A stretch of DNA of 21,275 nt from NCBI GenBank assembly GCA_009746045.1, contig RPFO01001033.1:1-21275 (forward strand), given 5' to 3'. The position numbers and the translations under genes are program-made. The stretch is from Mesostigma viride. Its lineage: Eukaryota; Streptophyta; Mesostigmatophyceae; Mesostigmatales; Mesostigmataceae. The notes under the pieces were generated by a model, which had not been told where the DNA came from, ran no database searches, and saw only the letters and a list, made by a program, of their open reading frames with translations. Below, in pieces: positions 8,288-16,211 of the stretch. The first letter of the stretch is position 1, and every line of letters starts with the position of its first letter.

Positions 8288-8758
8288 CAGATTTCTTCTC
8301 CACACCTTCTCTTCCTACCCGTTCCCGTATTAATAATATAAGCCTTACCCCTGAGGAGGAAACTCCTATGTAGAAGAATTAGATATCTGTGTGACTGACC
8401 TTTCAGCTCTGGATGTCTCTCATATTACCTGCTATCATTGTAAGGAAGTAGGTCACTTAAACGTGAGTGCCCCAAGTTCCTTTCGGGTGCTCCCCCTCAT
8501 CCCGACGCTCGCCCTCCTCGTACCCCTCAGCGTGCTCCTATTCGTCCCACTTCAGGACGCATTCCTTCAGCTACCCCTAGTAGGCTGAATGCTGTGCAGA
8601 CAGGATCCCCAGGGTTCCCCTATGATAATCAGGCTCCCGCACCCTCTTCAATCCCTCGTGACCCTCCAGCAGTGGCTTTTCCGCCAGGGTCTTCTTCGGG
8701 GTTCGTTCCTATGGATTTGGGGGGGGAGGGGAACAGTAGGCCTGTCAGCCGGGGGTAA
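8288..8758 (+). pseudogene. gag: Gag C-terminus with zinc knuckle, split over three frames
   Basis: Three consecutive pieces in three frames carry on from the capsid: about 8285-8367 (FFSTPSLPTRSRINN), about 8367-8460 (SYVEELDICVTDLSALD, then the knuckle start CYHCKEVGH), and 8462-8758 (Pro/Arg/Ser-rich tail ending at TAA 8756). The knuckle is of the CX2CX4HX4C type; its first three ligands are in one frame and its fourth Cys (TGC at 8468) lies in the next. Each change is in the same direction and sits beside a short run (TTTT, AAA, AAA). The nucleocapsid knuckle binds the element's RNA. The tail overlaps the pol frame and holds a copy of the polypurine motif. Confidence 0.7.
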
Positions 8759-11276
8759 CCTGGACAGGTCCTTAGATAGTACCCCAGATATTAATTTTTG
8801 CTTGCCTGTTTTTATAACCTCTGTAGGAGCTGAATCATCCCTACCACTACGTGTGCGTCCTCTTATGTTCTTGAATGGTGGTTTAACCGTCCCTCACACT
8901 GTTGTAGACCCCTTCTTGCATGCTGATGAACTCTTGAATGTCTCTGTGTTGGTAGATAGCGGTGCGGCTAGCTCCTTTGTGAGCGAGGCCCTAGTTAGAC
9001 GTTTAGGACTAGTCCCTACCCCTCACACCAAACCCGTTACTGTTCATTATGCTGATGGTCGCACCAGTCATTCCCCGGGTACGGTGTCCCTTCCCATGGT
9101 TATACAAGGACGTACTGTCAACCTGACGGCCACTATAGGCCCTATCACTACCGCTGATGTATTACTAGGATTAGATTGGCACCAGGATAATAAGATTACT
9201 ATTAATTATGATACCATGGTCATTTGGTTTCCAGATAGCTCTTACTGGGTACCTGAACGTCATTATAGATTGGAAAATTTATCCTTGGTAGATATTACTC
9301 CTCCTACACCTGTTGATCCTCCTGTAAGACCTATACCTGAAGTAATAATGTCAAATGACGAATTACGTTCTGAATTAAAGCAAAATGGATACCTATTATG
9401 TATGTTCCTTCAGTTAGAAGTACAACAGATACCTAGCACTAACAATAGTGTGGATATAGATGTAAATACAGTGGATACAATAGGAGTAGGATTTACTGAA
9501 AATGAAATAGTAAGATACATGGCTGTGATAGATTCCTCAAAAGTATTTGAAGAAAAGACTCCTTCTTATCCTCCTCCTCGTTCTGTTTTACACCGTGTAG
9601 TTATCAAGGACGGTGCAGTTCCTACGCACTCTCCGATGTATAGAATGGGCCCTACCGAGTTAAAGGAACTAAAACAGATTTTAGTGTCATTATTAGAAGC
9701 AGGATTGATAGAGCCTAGTAACTCCCCCTACTCAGCTGGTGTCCTGTTAGTTCCTAAGCCAAATGGCAAGTTTCGCCTAGTTACTGATTATAGGAAGTTG
9801 AATGATATTACTGTGAAATCTAAATACCCTCTACCTCGTATTGACGATATATTTAATAAGGTTAAAGGTTCCACTTGTTTCACAGTACTGGATTGTGCGG
9901 ATGGTTTTTGGCAGTTGCGGATAGCTCCTGAGGATTGCCATAAAACCGCCTTTGCTACCCCTTTTGGTCATTACCAGTTTAGAGTAGCGGCTATGGGACT
10001 CTGTAACTCGCCTGCCTCTTTTCAAATGTTAATGAATGAAGTGCTTAGACCTGTTATGGGAAATTCTCATCTTCCTCAGGTGTCCTCTGATCTAAAGGAT
10101 CCCTCCTTCTCCTCTGTTTCTTTATCTGAGCATGACCGTTCTTGTGCTCAAGCTTACTTAGATGATATTCTTATTTACTCTCCTGATTTTGAAACGCACC
10201 TACGTGATTTAAAGAAAGTATTAGAAATAATGGCTGAAAATTCTTTGTGGGCGCGCCGTGCTAAAGTGCGTTCGGGTAGGAGTGTCCCATTTTTAGGGCA
10301 CGTTCTGTCAGATGCCGGGGTCGCTACCGACCCGGATAAAACTAAGTCAATTCAGGAATGGCCTACTCCTACCGACGTTAAAGGTGTACGTAGTTTCCTA
10401 GGAATTGCTTCTTACTATAGGCGTTTTATCCCGCGTTTCGCCACTATAGCAGCCCCTATTAATCATTTATTAAAGAAGGATATCCCCTTTGTTTGGAGTA
10501 GTGAGTGTCAGTCTGCTTTTCAGTGCCTAAAATCCCTACTCCTTTCCCCTCCTGTACTCATCCTACCGGATACTACTAAACCCTTTGTTGTGGCTACAGA
10601 TGCTAGTAAAGTAGCTATAGGTGGTGTCCTTCTCCAGGATCAGGGTCAGGGCTTACAGCCAATTGAATATATCTCTAGGACAATGCTCCCTGCGGAGCGT
10701 AACTATCCCGTCCACCAGCAGGAACTCTTAGCGGTGGTGTATTGTTGCCACGCGTGGCAGCACTTCCTTAAAGGTGCTCAATTTGATGTCTGCCTGAATG
10801 AACCCTGTGAGCTAGATCCTTATAGGTTAGTTATCCAAACGGATCATCGTCCCCTTACCCATCTTCTCTCCCAACCCAACCTTACCCCTCGGCAAGCGCG
10901 CTGGATGGAATTTTTAGCACAGTTTTCCCCTTTTAAACTTCAGTATGTCAAGGGTGTAGATAACATAGTACCAGATGCACTCTCTCGTCGTGCAGACTAT
11001 TCCTTCTTCGAGGACCTTGATGTTCTCAATATTACTCTAGTTCCTACTACTATGGGTGTAACCCCTTATGGTGAACTACCTGATGATGATTCCTATGCCT
11101 ACCTCTTTCATACAGCTGTTCGCATGCCTGATCTCCTTTCTCACGTAGGACTCTCTCTCCCGTGTGAGGCCCTTCCTGTGGCCTCGGTGGGGGGGGAGGG
11201 GAAAAATAAAATTTCTATACCGCTTAGCCATATAGCGACTAGGTCAGGAAAGTCTTATGAAAACGTAGTCCCCTAG
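8589..11276 (+). CDS. pol: Pol: aspartic protease, reverse transcriptase, RNase H
   Basis: The open frame begins at ATG 8589, but the part before ~8751 overlaps the Gag tail in another frame and is probably not coding. Protease: LVDSGAASSFVS near 8950 and DVLLGLDWH near 9167. RT: LVPKPNGKFRLVTDYRKLN, FTVLDCADGFWQ with the first catalytic Asp, FGHYQFRVAAMGL, and the YLDD box at about 10155. RNase H: VATDASKVAIGGVLL, HQQELLAVV, TDHRPL and DALSRR supply the four acidic residues. Two insertions are unusual: ~24 residues between the MNEVLRP helix and YLDD, and ~15 residues before TDHRPL. The ORF stops at 11274-11276 after CCCC, and integrase follows in another frame. The enzyme makes and degrades the RNA/DNA hybrid in the particle. 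Codons are rich in A/T at third positions. Confidence 0.95.
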   Translation: MLCRQDPQGSPMIIRLPHPLQSLVTLQQWLFRQGLLRGSFLWIWGGRGTVGLSAGGNLDRSLDSTPDINFCLPVFITSVGAESSLPLRVRPLMFLNGGLTVPHTVVDPFLHADELLNVSVLVDSGAASSFVSEALVRRLGLVPTPHTKPVTVHYADGRTSHSPGTVSLPMVIQGRTVNLTATIGPITTADVLLGLDWHQDNKITINYDTMVIWFPDSSYWVPERHYRLENLSLVDITPPTPVDPPVRPIPEVIMSNDELRSELKQNGYLLCMFLQLEVQQIPSTNNSVDIDVNTVDTIGVGFTENEIVRYMAVIDSSKVFEEKTPSYPPPRSVLHRVVIKDGAVPTHSPMYRMGPTELKELKQILVSLLEAGLIEPSNSPYSAGVLLVPKPNGKFRLVTDYRKLNDITVKSKYPLPRIDDIFNKVKGSTCFTVLDCADGFWQLRIAPEDCHKTAFATPFGHYQFRVAAMGLCNSPASFQMLMNEVLRPVMGNSHLPQVSSDLKDPSFSSVSLSEHDRSCAQAYLDDILIYSPDFETHLRDLKKVLEIMAENSLWARRAKVRSGRSVPFLGHVLSDAGVATDPDKTKSIQEWPTPTDVKGVRSFLGIASYYRRFIPRFATIAAPINHLLKKDIPFVWSSECQSAFQCLKSLLLSPPVLILPDTTKPFVVATDASKVAIGGVLLQDQGQGLQPIEYISRTMLPAERNYPVHQQELLAVVYCCHAWQHFLKGAQFDVCLNEPCELDPYRLVIQTDHRPLTHLLSQPNLTPRQARWMEFLAQFSPFKLQYVKGVDNIVPDALSRRADYSFFEDLDVLNITLVPTTMGVTPYGELPDDDSYAYLFHTAVRMPDLLSHVGLSLPCEALPVASVGGEGKNKISIPLSHIATRSGKSYENVVP
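8718..8731 (+). other. Internal copy of the polypurine motif at the gag/pol junction
   Basis: T, eight G, A, four G. The first 12 bases equal those of the polypurine tract at 15624-15635. It falls inside Gag-frame codons (DLGGEGN). Confidence 0.5.
11188..11201 (+). other. Candidate central polypurine tract
   Basis: T, eight G, A, four G, then A5. The first 12 bases are identical to those of the 3' polypurine tract. It lies between RNase H and integrase, about 57% of the way along the element, where lentiviruses and some other LTR elements prime a second plus strand. In the pol frame it reads VGGEGKN. Confidence 0.55.
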
Positions 11277-11344
11277 GACCTCCCCTTCTCTTCGGCAAGG
11301 CGGTAGGAGATCTCTTTAAACCTGTTCTGGATACTTCTGTAGCG

Positions 11345-12871
11345 ATGCCTACCTCTGATCTTGAACGCCTTATTAGTAGATTTACGGCCACTGAGCCGGA
11401 AGCATTAGCTGCCATTGCTGCACATCCCCAACAATTAGGCAAGCACCCTTGTAAATTTGTAGGTGGGTTTTTATATGTGCAGATAGCAGATTCTCCCCCT
11501 CAATGGCGCCTGTATGTCCCTCCTATCTGTCGCTCCTCCTTGCTCTTTGAGTTGCATGACTTAGCTGCTCACCAGGGTGGTAAACGGGTACGGGACCTAG
11601 TAGCCCGCTCTTATTACTGGCCTTCCCTTTATAAGGATGTGGATGAGTATGTTAGAACTTGTCAATCTTGCCAGGAAATGAAACCCAATAATGTAGGACA
11701 GATAGCAGAACCTAGGACCTTGCCTGACCCTATCATGCCTTGGGATTCTATCATGATGGATTTTGTAGGACCTTTTAGAAAGAATGATAGGGGCAATGCC
11801 CAAATCCTTGTGTTCATAGATCGTTTTACTCGTATGTGCCATCTTGTGCCGTGTCCTTTAGAACTCACCGCACGTGATTGCGCACGCCTATACCTCAATA
11901 ATGTATATAGATATCATGGATTGAGTAGGCAGTTTATTAGTGATAAGGATAAATTATTTACCTCAGATTTTTGGCAGCAGTTTTTCGCTGCCATCGGTAC
12001 CAAGGTTACCTACGGTACTGCCTACCACTCCTCCTCCTCTCATTTAGTAGAGCGTCTTAATAGAGTAGTAGAAGAAGCGCTTAGGCACTATGTTAATGGC
12101 TCGGGTAGTGATTGGGAGGATTATTTATGTTTGGTAGAGTTCTCCCTCAACAATTGTCCCCAAGCTGCGCATGGATATACGCCCTTCTTCTTAGATACTG
12201 GGAGACAGCCCCTTACCCCTACCTCTCTCTTAGCTAGTCCTCTACGGGACAAGGATGATGTGTCCCGAGATACTGTAGAAGGTGTACAGTCCTTACTAGA
12301 TAGAATGAAAACTGCTCATGACCACGCGATCTCAGGGTATCAAAAAGCTCAGGCTAAGTACCTTGCTAGGTTGCGTGCCTCCTTAGATAGACGAGCACCT
12401 GAGATAGAAGTAGGAGATCTAGTATTAGTAGAAGGCCCCCGTGTTGGCCGTTTTGCTCATAAGTTTGAAGCAGAACTGAAGGTCAAACTTAGGCCTGCCT
12501 TCTTAGGACCCTTCCATGTGTTGTCTAGGGTAGGAAATTTCTTGTATAAGGTCGATATCCCTACCTCTTGGCAAACGCATTCAAACACCTTCCATAGGAG
12601 CCAGCTTAAACTGTACCACCCTAGTACGTTCGCTGGCAGGGAGTTAGCGCCTGCCCCTTTAGAGCATAATCCTGACACTGGGGAAGTAGAAGACGAAGTA
12701 GAAAGCATCGTGGCCCATCGAGATATCAAAAAGGGCCGCGGTACCCAGCGTCAGTATAAAGTGAAGTGGATGTATGCTCGTAGTGAAGTAGATAAGGTTT
12801 GGTATACGGAGAGTGAGCTAGATGGGTGTAGTCGCCTGCTGCAGGAATATAAAACCCTGCACAAGCTCTAG
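11345..12871 (+). CDS. int: Integrase with GPY/F module and chromodomain
   Basis: 508 residues from ATG 11345. The same frame is open from 11258, and a one-base shift would join it to RT, so this may be the C-terminal part of one polyprotein. The N-terminal HHCC zinc domain includes HDLAAHQGGKRVRDLV and CQSCQEM. The catalytic core has MDFVGPF (first Asp), ISDKDKLFTSDFW (second Asp) and VERLNRVVEE (Glu), with 35 residues between the last two, giving DD35E. The loop before the Glu is HSSSSHL instead of the usual HPQTDGQ. The GPY/F module is FLGPFHVLSRVGNFLYKVD. The last ~60 residues form a chromodomain (EVESIVAHRDIKKG, YKVKW, WYTESELD), which in chromoviruses targets integration to marked chromatin. 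Its stop is 77 bases before the next ATG. Confidence 0.93.
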   Translation: MPTSDLERLISRFTATEPEALAAIAAHPQQLGKHPCKFVGGFLYVQIADSPPQWRLYVPPICRSSLLFELHDLAAHQGGKRVRDLVARSYYWPSLYKDVDEYVRTCQSCQEMKPNNVGQIAEPRTLPDPIMPWDSIMMDFVGPFRKNDRGNAQILVFIDRFTRMCHLVPCPLELTARDCARLYLNNVYRYHGLSRQFISDKDKLFTSDFWQQFFAAIGTKVTYGTAYHSSSSHLVERLNRVVEEALRHYVNGSGSDWEDYLCLVEFSLNNCPQAAHGYTPFFLDTGRQPLTPTSLLASPLRDKDDVSRDTVEGVQSLLDRMKTAHDHAISGYQKAQAKYLARLRASLDRRAPEIEVGDLVLVEGPRVGRFAHKFEAELKVKLRPAFLGPFHVLSRVGNFLYKVDIPTSWQTHSNTFHRSQLKLYHPSTFAGRELAPAPLEHNPDTGEVEDEVESIVAHRDIKKGRGTQRQYKVKWMYARSEVDKVWYTESELDGCSRLLQEYKTLHKL

Positions 12872-12924
12872 TCGTAGGCCTTCTCCTCTCTTATGTTATG
12901 TCTGCTGTCGACGGGTGGTTGGTT

Positions 12925-12942
12925 GTCCCCTCCCCTCCGCAG
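12925..12942 (+). other. Candidate splice acceptor before the 3' ORF
   Basis: TGTCCCCTCCCCTCCGCAG is a strong pyrimidine tract ending in CAG at 12942, six bases before ATG 12948. With the donor-like site at 5731 it could yield a subgenomic RNA for the 3' ORF. This is inferred from motif quality and position. Confidence 0.4.
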
Positions 12943-12947
12943 CCGTC

Positions 12948-14250
12948 ATGACAGAGCCTACCCCTCCGGCTGAGAGCCCGCTGCCGTCCCTGCCCCTACC
13001 GGACCCTGAGCTGTATTTCGAGGCCCTTCCGGGCCGTTGGGTGTCGCGATCATGTTACCGGGGTGGCGTTGTGCAGCCGGCCCTTCAGGCCCAACATGCG
13101 AGCTTAGTCAGGGCGGCCCTCTTCGGGGTCACGTGGTATGGTCCTTCCCCTGATGAGCCGCACCAGCTTGTCCTGCACGGTTTCGATGATGCCGGACACT
13201 GTTTGTTGGGGTGTGGTTCCAGCTGTCCCGCCTTGGGGCAGATAGATGCGGTTCTCCGGTGTTGCCGTGTGTTCTCCTACCTCTCCACTCCTGTGGGCCG
13301 TACCTGCCTACGGGAGGTGTTCCCGTGGCTTCCAGCTGAGGGTGATGCTGAGGTAGACGAGAACCCCTGCGACCTTTTACGGGCCGTAGAGTTCATGGAG
13401 ATAGCTGATCAGTCGGCGGGACTAGCGGTTAGTGGTCCTACCCCTTCGGGCGCCCCAGCCGAGGTACATTATACTCCAGATTATTCTGCCTCGAGCGCTG
13501 CGTCCGCCTCCTCGGTGTCTGTCCCTCCCTCTCCGGTCCCGTCGTCCCCTCGGTCGACCCGGGATGTCGCAGTGGAGCCTACCCCTTCGGGTTTGCCTGA
13601 TCCTCTTTCGGCGACGGTCTCGGCTATGCAGGCTCAGATCCAGTCTTTGACCACGGCGTTTGGGGCCTTCCTTGCGGCCCAGGCGCAGGTCCCGGCCACG
13701 CCGGCTGGATCCGCGCCCCCTACCCCTTCTGTCGCCCCGGCGACTACGGCTTCGCCCGCGCCCCCGCCTGCGCCCGCGGTCGCTGTGGTTCCGGCGGCTC
13801 CTGCGACTCCTGCTGCCTCTGCGCCTGTCACCGCTCTACCTGCGCCTACGCGGGAGTCTCCTGCCCCTGTTAGCTCGCCCTCCGTCGCTGCTTCCGAGCC
13901 TCCTCCCGCTCAGGCGCAGACGTCGCGGGGTTTCTTTGGCGATACTAGCGGCTTCCCAGACTTTGGGAGGGTGGTCCTCCGCAGAGGATTCCGGTTCCTG
14001 ACTGGGGCCTGGATGGTAGTCAATCTTATGCAGGACTGCCTGTCCCTACGGGCCCCATTTTCAACATGTGGCCTGAGGGTGCACCGGCAACGGAGACCGG
14101 CGCGCCTGCGTCGTTGGTGGGTCCGTCACGGCCCTCTCTGGCTTCAGGTCCGGCGCGACCTCCTGTTTTACCAGTGCCCCCTGCGTCGGTGTCGGCTCCT
14201 GCCCCTGCGTCAGCCCCTGCTCCGGTCCCTCCTCCTTCGGCCTCGCGGTC
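12948..14250 (+). CDS. 3' accessory ORF, N-terminal domain and Pro/Ala-rich linker (unknown function)
   Basis: ATG 12948 opens a frame unrelated to any family I recognise. Residues ~1-160 look folded, with many Cys and Trp (WVSRSCYRGGV, LVLHGFDDAGHCLLGC, FSYLSTPVGRTCL). A Ser/Pro-rich stretch follows with two TPSG motifs, then a helix (SAMQAQIQSLTTAFGAFLAA) and a long Pro/Ala/Ser linker. The frame appears to change twice by one base: near 13965 (GGG), after which the next frame reads PVPDWGLDGSQSYAG and a further Pro/Ala run, and again near 14260-14275. There is no signal peptide. The position after integrase is that of env in retroviruses, but nothing here resembles an envelope. GC content is far higher than in pol. 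Confidence 0.6.
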
Positions 14251-15258
14251 TTGGCCGCGGTTGTTCGGTCCACCGGTCAGGATCCTCGCGCCACCCGCGC
14301 TGCCGATTCCCTCAGGGAGTTGTCCCAGGGTGATCGGGACAGGGCTCCTTCTGTGGTGCACGCGACGCCGGAGTCGCGTGACACGCCCATTCCGGGGTAT
14401 GGTATGTCCGCACTCGCCTGCCGACAGTGTGACCTGCCGCGCGCCTCTGCTGAGCTTGCCATCTCTCCCATGTCCTATGGGTTCTCCCAGGTGTGTCGGG
14501 CGCCCCGGGATCGTGGCCTACCCATTGAGACTGATCGGCCTCCGTTCGACATGGTTATTTTAGCTGATCCGGTGTTCGAGGGTGAGATCCTGGTCCGGCG
14601 CGTCCTGTATCGCTGGGCGAGGCGCCACAACGACTTGGACACCTACGGTGGGTTTCAGTGGGCTTACCCTCCCCCTCTGGGCATTATGGCTTCGGATGCC
14701 CTTACAGTAGAGTTTCCTGCGGTGCCGGGTGCGGCGTACACTACGGTCCTCCAGCCCATCCTTGAGTGGGATGCCCGCCGCCCGGCGCCTATCCCGGGCC
14801 AGGGTCTAGACTCCCGCGGTCACCCTCCTCCTCGTGCCAGCGACTACCTAGAGACATTCGGGTCGCGACAGTGTGTTCGTCGGTGGCGCTCCCGCGAGGT
14901 TCGGCACATCCGGTTGTGGCCGTCCAACGTGGAGCCCCTGGTGGACCTGTTCTTCCCGACGGGTCTGCGCCCTCGGATTCGGTATCATTGCCTCCTCCTG
15001 CGGGCCCTTTGCCTGATCGCGGTAGAGCCTTTCCTTCGCCTCTTTGCCTGTGGCTTTCTGGACTGGGCCCGTGGCCAGGTCGTCCTCACGCAGCATAGGT
15101 ATTACTGGGCCTTCCTGGGCCTCTTTCCTGACGGCGTGTGGGCCGATGTTTTCCTCACTGTAGATAGGCATGACAATGTTGAGGATGTGGCTCACTACCA
15201 GGCCTACCTGGAGGTCCTGCTGGCCTCTCGTGGCACTTACCAGACGGATGGCCACTAG
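14251..15258 (+). CDS. 3' accessory ORF, C-terminal domain (unknown function)
   Basis: About 335 codons are open to the stop at 15256-15258. The start chosen here only marks where the frame becomes coding; a one-base shift just after would join it to the preceding Pro/Ala-rich part. The first ~45 residues are polar. The rest looks globular and rich in Arg, Trp, Pro and aromatics (GYGMSALACRQCDLP, VLYRWARRHNDLDTYGGF, VEPLVDLFFPTGLRPR). A hydrophobic segment (LLLRALCLIAVEPFLRLFA) could be a buried helix or a weak membrane anchor. The last part (YYWAFLGLFPDGVWADVF) is aromatic. I recognise no catalytic motif. The third-position GC bias matches the N-terminal part, so the two likely form one ~770-residue protein. 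Confidence 0.6.
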   Translation: MAAVVRSTGQDPRATRAADSLRELSQGDRDRAPSVVHATPESRDTPIPGYGMSALACRQCDLPRASAELAISPMSYGFSQVCRAPRDRGLPIETDRPPFDMVILADPVFEGEILVRRVLYRWARRHNDLDTYGGFQWAYPPPLGIMASDALTVEFPAVPGAAYTTVLQPILEWDARRPAPIPGQGLDSRGHPPPRASDYLETFGSRQCVRRWRSREVRHIRLWPSNVEPLVDLFFPTGLRPRIRYHCLLLRALCLIAVEPFLRLFACGFLDWARGQVVLTQHRYYWAFLGLFPDGVWADVFLTVDRHDNVEDVAHYQAYLEVLLASRGTYQTDGH

Positions 15259-15623
15259 ATAGAGGGCCTTAGGCCCGACCTGAGGGTGTTGTCCCTCCGG
15301 TATGTAGAGTCGCCCTCATATTCTGGCCAGTTGGTTGGCTGTTCTTGGTCCTTAGCGCTGATGTGTTTACTCTGTGTGTCCTGCCCAGTGCCGTCCCCCC
15401 CGGCCAGGACTCCGTTCCAGGCAGTTAGGGGAACCTACCACCAGGCTTGGTGCTGGCTAACCCTACACCACCCGGCGTGGTGGTGGAGACCGTGTGAACT
15501 ATTGGTGCTTTGTATCTGGGATGGTCTATCGATTGTGTTGGTGTGTGCTGGGTGCGTTAGGATTATTTTCCTACCCCTCTGGTTCCCTCCTCTCTGCGTA
15601 GGGAGAGGGCTCCCTACCTTTTG
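15259..15623 (+). other. 3' untranslated region of the retrotransposon
   Basis: No convincing coding frame is seen. It contains small inverted repeats, for example GGGCC-TTA-GGCCC at about 15265 and CCACC-CGGCGT-GGTGG near 15468-15484. It leads straight into the polypurine tract. Confidence 0.5.
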
Positions 15624-15635
15624 TGGGGGGGGAGG
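15624..15635 (+). other. 3' polypurine tract
   Basis: TGGGGGGGGAGG directly abuts the TGTTAC start of the 3' LTR. This is where plus-strand DNA synthesis is primed in LTR elements. The same 12 bases occur at 8718 and 11188. Confidence 0.9.
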
Positions 15636-16206
15636 TGTTACGTCGCGTAACAATTCGTTGTAGTTACGGACGTAAATTAGGTCCTTGGCCTCGGTTGTTC
15701 CTAGGTTACGTGCAGTTCTAGTTTGGACATGATTGTCCCCGTAACAGTACTGTGGTATAGTGGGTGCCTTTGGGCGCCGCGCCGCGTACTATATTAGTGG
15801 TCCTTATCCTTTTGTAGAATGTAGTGGACAGGCGTGCATCTGTGCACCTGCTTGTGTTTCTGTGTTTCTGCAGGCGAGGGCCAGGTCGGCCCGAGCCTGT
15901 TGGACCGTTGGTGACCATTTATGCACGTTCCACTCCTTGTGTGGTCACTCGGCGTGTGTTAAGTGAATTGACACATTTAGGCTTGGGTCACGGCAGTGTA
16001 GTTGTGTTTCCTTCCTCTATTCCTGGAGTAAACGGGTTTTGGTAAATGGTTGTATGGCGTATTATAGCAACACTTACGTTAATGCATTGAGATCAGCTCC
16101 GTCACGTTCGTCTTTCGCCAGAGGGTTAAGTAGAGGAGGCCTGACCAGTTTAGGTAGTATCAGGCCCATTAGAGGTAGAGGTGGAGGTAGATATCCGCGC
16201 GTAACA
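15636..16206 (+). repeat. 3' LTR (571 bp)
   Basis: Starts TGTTACG and ends CGTAACA. It differs from the 5' LTR by a G at 15800 (A in the 5' copy) and by one base fewer in the CCGCG near the end. A short ORF in it reads out into flanking DNA and is not a gene. Confidence 0.97.
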
Positions 16207-16211
16207 TCTGG
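16207..16211. repeat. Target site duplication, right copy (TCTGG)
   Basis: Matches 4631-4635 and directly follows the GTAACA end of the 3' LTR. Confidence 0.9.

Larger units (their letters stand above)
4636..16206 (+). mobile_element. Full-length Ty3/gypsy LTR retrotransposon (chromovirus type), 11,571 bp
   Basis: The element has two near-identical LTRs, a 5-base target duplication, a primer-binding-site candidate and a polypurine tract. Its enzymes are in Ty3/gypsy order: protease, reverse transcriptase, RNase H, integrase. The integrase ends in a GPY/F module and a chromodomain, which is the hallmark of chromoviruses. It is longer than a typical chromovirus because of four additions: a 5' ORF with a hybrid-binding domain, an inverted-repeat-bounded segment in gag, insertions in RT/RNase H, and a ~2.3 kb 3' ORF. 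LTRs differ by one substitution (A at 4800, G at 15800) and one 1-base indel near the end, so the insertion is recent. Several reading-frame breaks make it non-functional as written. Confidence 0.95.

Noticed and set aside
11240-11345. Programmed -1 frameshift between RT and integrase
   Set aside because: No X-XXY-YYZ slippery heptamer is found in the right frame, and a CCCC length change explains the shift more simply, like the other breaks.
13634-14361. Minus-strand Gly/Ala-rich open frames opposite the 3' ORF
   Set aside because: Low-complexity mirror of the Pro/Ala-coding repeat on the plus strand.
12948-15258. Envelope glycoprotein
   Set aside because: No signal peptide, no clear C-terminal membrane anchor and no cleavage or fusion motif; only the position suggests env.
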